Source: Lachnospiraceae bacterium (GTDB lineage Bacteria > Bacillota_A > Clostridia > Lachnospirales > Lachnospiraceae). From it: a stretch of 7,453 bases of DNA. The notes under the pieces were generated by a model. That model was not told the DNA's origin. It did not search any database and saw only the letters and a list, made by a program, of their open reading frames with translations. Each line of letters opens with the position of its first letter. The first letter of the stretch is position 1. Shown here one piece after another: positions 5,826 to 7,453 of this stretch. The stretch is taken from NCBI GenBank assembly GCA_009911175.1, contig QXWX01000174.1:1-7453 (forward strand), read 5' to 3'. The position numbers and the translations under genes were made by a program.

Positions 5826-6150
5826 TCACGAAAAACAGAATATCACATAAAACGACGGATTACTACCATATTTTACTAGCATGATAGAAATTTTTAGTTT
5901 TAGGGCGAATTTCTGACATGATGGATATACGGGAAAGCAGGCTGTTTTGCTGGATAATGGCAGTACAATTAAATGACTGTCCAAGCTGACATATACCGCC
6001 AAGACCAATTTTAAAGTAATTTGAGCGCCAATACTGGACGACACAGTGCCGACAAGGGTTGCCTGTCAGGAAACAGCAAGGGGAGAACAGCAGATTTATA
6101 AAACCGCCCAATTTGGGGCAGAGAATGGGAACTGGAGAAAGGGGTATGGA
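5826..6150. other. gene-free stretch, nothing recognised
   Basis: No frame on either strand has both a ribosome site and a recognisable protein. Open frames on the minus strand (to 6044 and 6111) begin with weak starts and look unstructured. Weak features seen: AGAAATT/AATTTCT inverted repeat with a 15-base gap near 5886-5914, and an imperfect hairpin near 6049-6065. The stretch changes to lower GC and may be an eroded mobile-element remnant plus the leader of the following small gene. Confidence 0.4.
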
Positions 6151-6414
6151 ATGAAATTATCAAGATATGAACAAGAAATTGTAATCAACTTCAATGCAGA
6201 TGAGAAGGAAGCAACAGTTTACACAGCTAATCCGGCGTGGGTGCGGAAAATGGATAAGCTGTGCAATGAATTTCCGGAGATAATCCGGTTAAAATCGTGG
6301 ACAGAAATTAGCAAGACATATGTTCTCCCAAAGAATCTTGTAAAGATAGGGAAACCAAGAACATTGAGTGAAGCACAGCTTAGGCATTTGCGGGAGTTAC
6401 AAAACAAGGCATAA
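6151..6414 (+). CDS. conserved small protein of Firmicute mobile elements, function unknown
   Basis: An 87-residue protein beginning MKLSRYEQEIVINFNADEKE. From memory this resembles a small protein often found in clostridial integrative conjugative elements, with the same LSRYEQE opening, a VYTANPAWVRKMDKL-like middle, and a basic RKP-RTLSE-type end. The fold is not known to me, and the alternation suggests beta strands then a helix. ATG at 6151 is chosen because AAAGGGG at 6138-6144 is six bases upstream; the frame stays open to 6046 without a better site. It ends 21 bases before the stop of the opposing AraC gene with no hairpin between. Its presence fits the idea that this part of the window is left over from a larger element. 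Confidence 0.78.
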   Translation: MKLSRYEQEIVINFNADEKEATVYTANPAWVRKMDKLCNEFPEIIRLKSWTEISKTYVLPKNLVKIGKPRTLSEAQLRHLRELQNKA

Positions 6415-6435
6415 GATTACGAAAATAATTTGAAA

Positions 6436-7332
6436 TTAAGAAAACCAATCACTTTTCTTCTGCCTGTATTCATTTGGACTCATATGATAATGCTGTTTAA
6501 ACTTACGGCAAAAATAGCCAGAACTTGAAAATCCCGTTTCTTCTGCAATGGAAGAAACAGATTTTTGAGTGGCATAGAGCTGTTCGGCAGCCTGCGCTAG
6601 TCTGTATTGGATGAGATACGCTACCGGAGAAATATGGATACCCGACTGAAAAATGTTTAAAGCCCCACTTTTGCTGATAGATGCAGATGCTGCAATCATT
6701 TCAAGAGTAATTTCTTCCATGTAGTGATCATGAATATACTGCATCATAGCTTGTAACCTTGCCTGCTTGTGATTTAAACGATGATTATCGCTAGAACCGG
6801 AATCCAAGTCTATATTTTTTAACAATATGTTCCAAAGCTGAAATAGAAGTTGTACTGTACATAATTCATTATCCTGCTCTGTCTCCTGAAGGGTAAAAAT
6901 TTGTGACAAAAGTTGCAGAGCATTGCTTTCCCATGTTGCGTATGGACTAAAAATCTGATATGGAACAGACGAGTTTATAACAGGGAGGATATACTTTTCG
7001 TAAATAAGACTTTTTTCAGGCGCTAACAGGGTTGGTGAAAAAACAATATTTGGGGTATATGTACTGTATTGTGCTTCAAAACGGTGCAGTATACCGCTGT
7101 TGACAAATATTCCGTAACCTTTATGCAGTTCTATTTTGCTTGTTCCTACAAGGCAGAGTGCAGTGCCTTCGGCAACAAACAGGAATTCCAGTTCATGATG
7201 CCAGTGCCAGTCAATGCGGTGGAAGTCAAATTGCCAAATATTTTCGGGATAGTATGCAAAGGGATAACTATTGTTGCCATGCCGGATGGTTTCTCGCAGT
7301 GTTTCATCTGTAGTTATCTTAAAAATGCCCAT
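6436..7332 (-). CDS. AraC-family transcriptional regulator with cupin sensing domain
   Basis: A 298-residue two-domain regulator. The N-terminal cupin-like domain (about 35-120) includes DWHWHHELEFLFVAEG (41-56, His43, His45, His46) and a later ILHRF (His83), which together could form a ligand pocket for a sugar or similar small molecule. The C-terminal AraC domain (about 190-292) carries two helix-turn-helix motifs: EITLEMIAASASISKS (207-222) and SSIAEETGFSSSGYFCRKFK (260-279), ending with the family signature MSPNEYRQKK. ATG at 7330-7332 is chosen because AGGAG lies seven bases upstream; the earlier in-frame ATG at 7345-7347 overlaps that site. Genes controlled by such proteins are usually adjacent, probably beyond the right edge. 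It looks unlike the mobile-element genes in base composition and may be cargo or host DNA. Confidence 0.93.
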   Translation of the reverse strand: MGIFKITTDETLRETIRHGNNSYPFAYYPENIWQFDFHRIDWHWHHELEFLFVAEGTALCLVGTSKIELHKGYGIFVNSGILHRFEAQYSTYTPNIVFSPTLLAPEKSLIYEKYILPVINSSVPYQIFSPYATWESNALQLLSQIFTLQETEQDNELCTVQLLFQLWNILLKNIDLDSGSSDNHRLNHKQARLQAMMQYIHDHYMEEITLEMIAASASISKSGALNIFQSGIHISPVAYLIQYRLAQAAEQLYATQKSVSSIAEETGFSSSGYFCRKFKQHYHMSPNEYRQKKSDWFS

Positions 7333-7370
7333 AGCGTATCTCCTCATTAAAACAAAATAGAATTTGTTAT

Positions 7371-7400
7371 ATTATACCATACCGCAGCCTACGGCTGCAA
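7371..7400 (-). promoter_or_regulatory. promoter of the AraC-type gene with a palindrome in the spacer
   Basis: On the minus strand, TATAAT (7376-7371) has an upstream TG, an extended -10, and lies about 40 bases before the start codon. A weak -35, TTGCAG (7400-7395), is 18 bases away. The perfect palindrome GCAGCC-TAC-GGCTGC (7384-7398) fills much of the space between them, so a bound regulator would block polymerase. Self-control by the AraC protein is possible but not shown. Confidence 0.5.
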
Positions 7401-7453
7401 TCAAACCAAAAAGCAAAAAGAATCATCCTATTCGTAGATGCACGTGCTATAAT

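Noticed and set aside
5863..6111. 82-codon open frame on the minus strand with Cys and aromatic residues
   Set aside because: It lacks a ribosome site, family resemblance and partner genes, and the composition looks random; kept as part of the unassigned stretch.
7448..7453. TATAAT at the right edge as a rightward promoter
   Set aside because: There is a TG before it, but the hexamer at the -35 position is not promoter-like and the downstream sequence is cut off.

Overview
The window looks like accessory DNA from a low- to mid-GC Gram-positive of the Clostridia, probably a gut Lachnospiraceae-type Firmicute. The grounds are the protein families (a CHC2 zinc-finger plus P4/D5-type helicase replication pair, a TnpX/TndX-like large serine recombinase with a DUF4368-like tail, a Maff2 fragment, small XRE regulators), strong GGAGG ribosome binding sites and use of TTG starts. 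Species cannot be read from the sequence. By eye, the replication and recombinase genes are richer in GC than the AraC end of the window.

Layout. (1) 1-247: end of an unseen upstream region, then a long perfect-register hairpin with a T-run (171-217) placed just before the first gene. (2) 248-2180: replication module, a CHC2 zinc-finger protein overlapping a superfamily 3-type helicase. (3) 2181-2476: non-coding, an AT-rich core flanked on both sides by GACGC/GCGTC repeats, with a terminator hairpin inside. This is the best candidate for a replication origin and the most interesting signal in the window. (4) 2477-4299: a 64-residue unknown protein translationally coupled (ATGA) to a 543-residue large serine recombinase. 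(5) 4300-4649: a short inverted repeat, a fragment of a Maff2 gene broken at both ends, then a good promoter. (6) 4650-5748: two convergent XRE-type regulators sharing a terminator hairpin; the larger has a palindromic operator-like region before it. (7) 5826-6150: about 325 bases with no gene recognised. (8) 6151-6414: an 87-residue conserved mobile-element-type small protein. (9) 6436-7332: an AraC-family regulator on the minus strand with its own promoter.

How the parts fit. Regions 2-4 read as the core of a non-conjugative (or trimmed) integrative element: the helicase and zinc-finger protein would replicate the excised circle from the adjacent repeat cluster, and the recombinase would excise and insert it. 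The recombinase lies about 65 bases from the Maff2 fragment. Maff2 genes normally sit among conjugation genes of larger integrative conjugative elements, so a simple reading is that this element inserted into a Maff2 gene of an older element. That older element has since lost most of its transfer genes, leaving the XRE regulators and the 87-residue gene as remnants. No relaxase, coupling protein or type IV secretion gene is visible here, and no resistance gene or CRISPR array.
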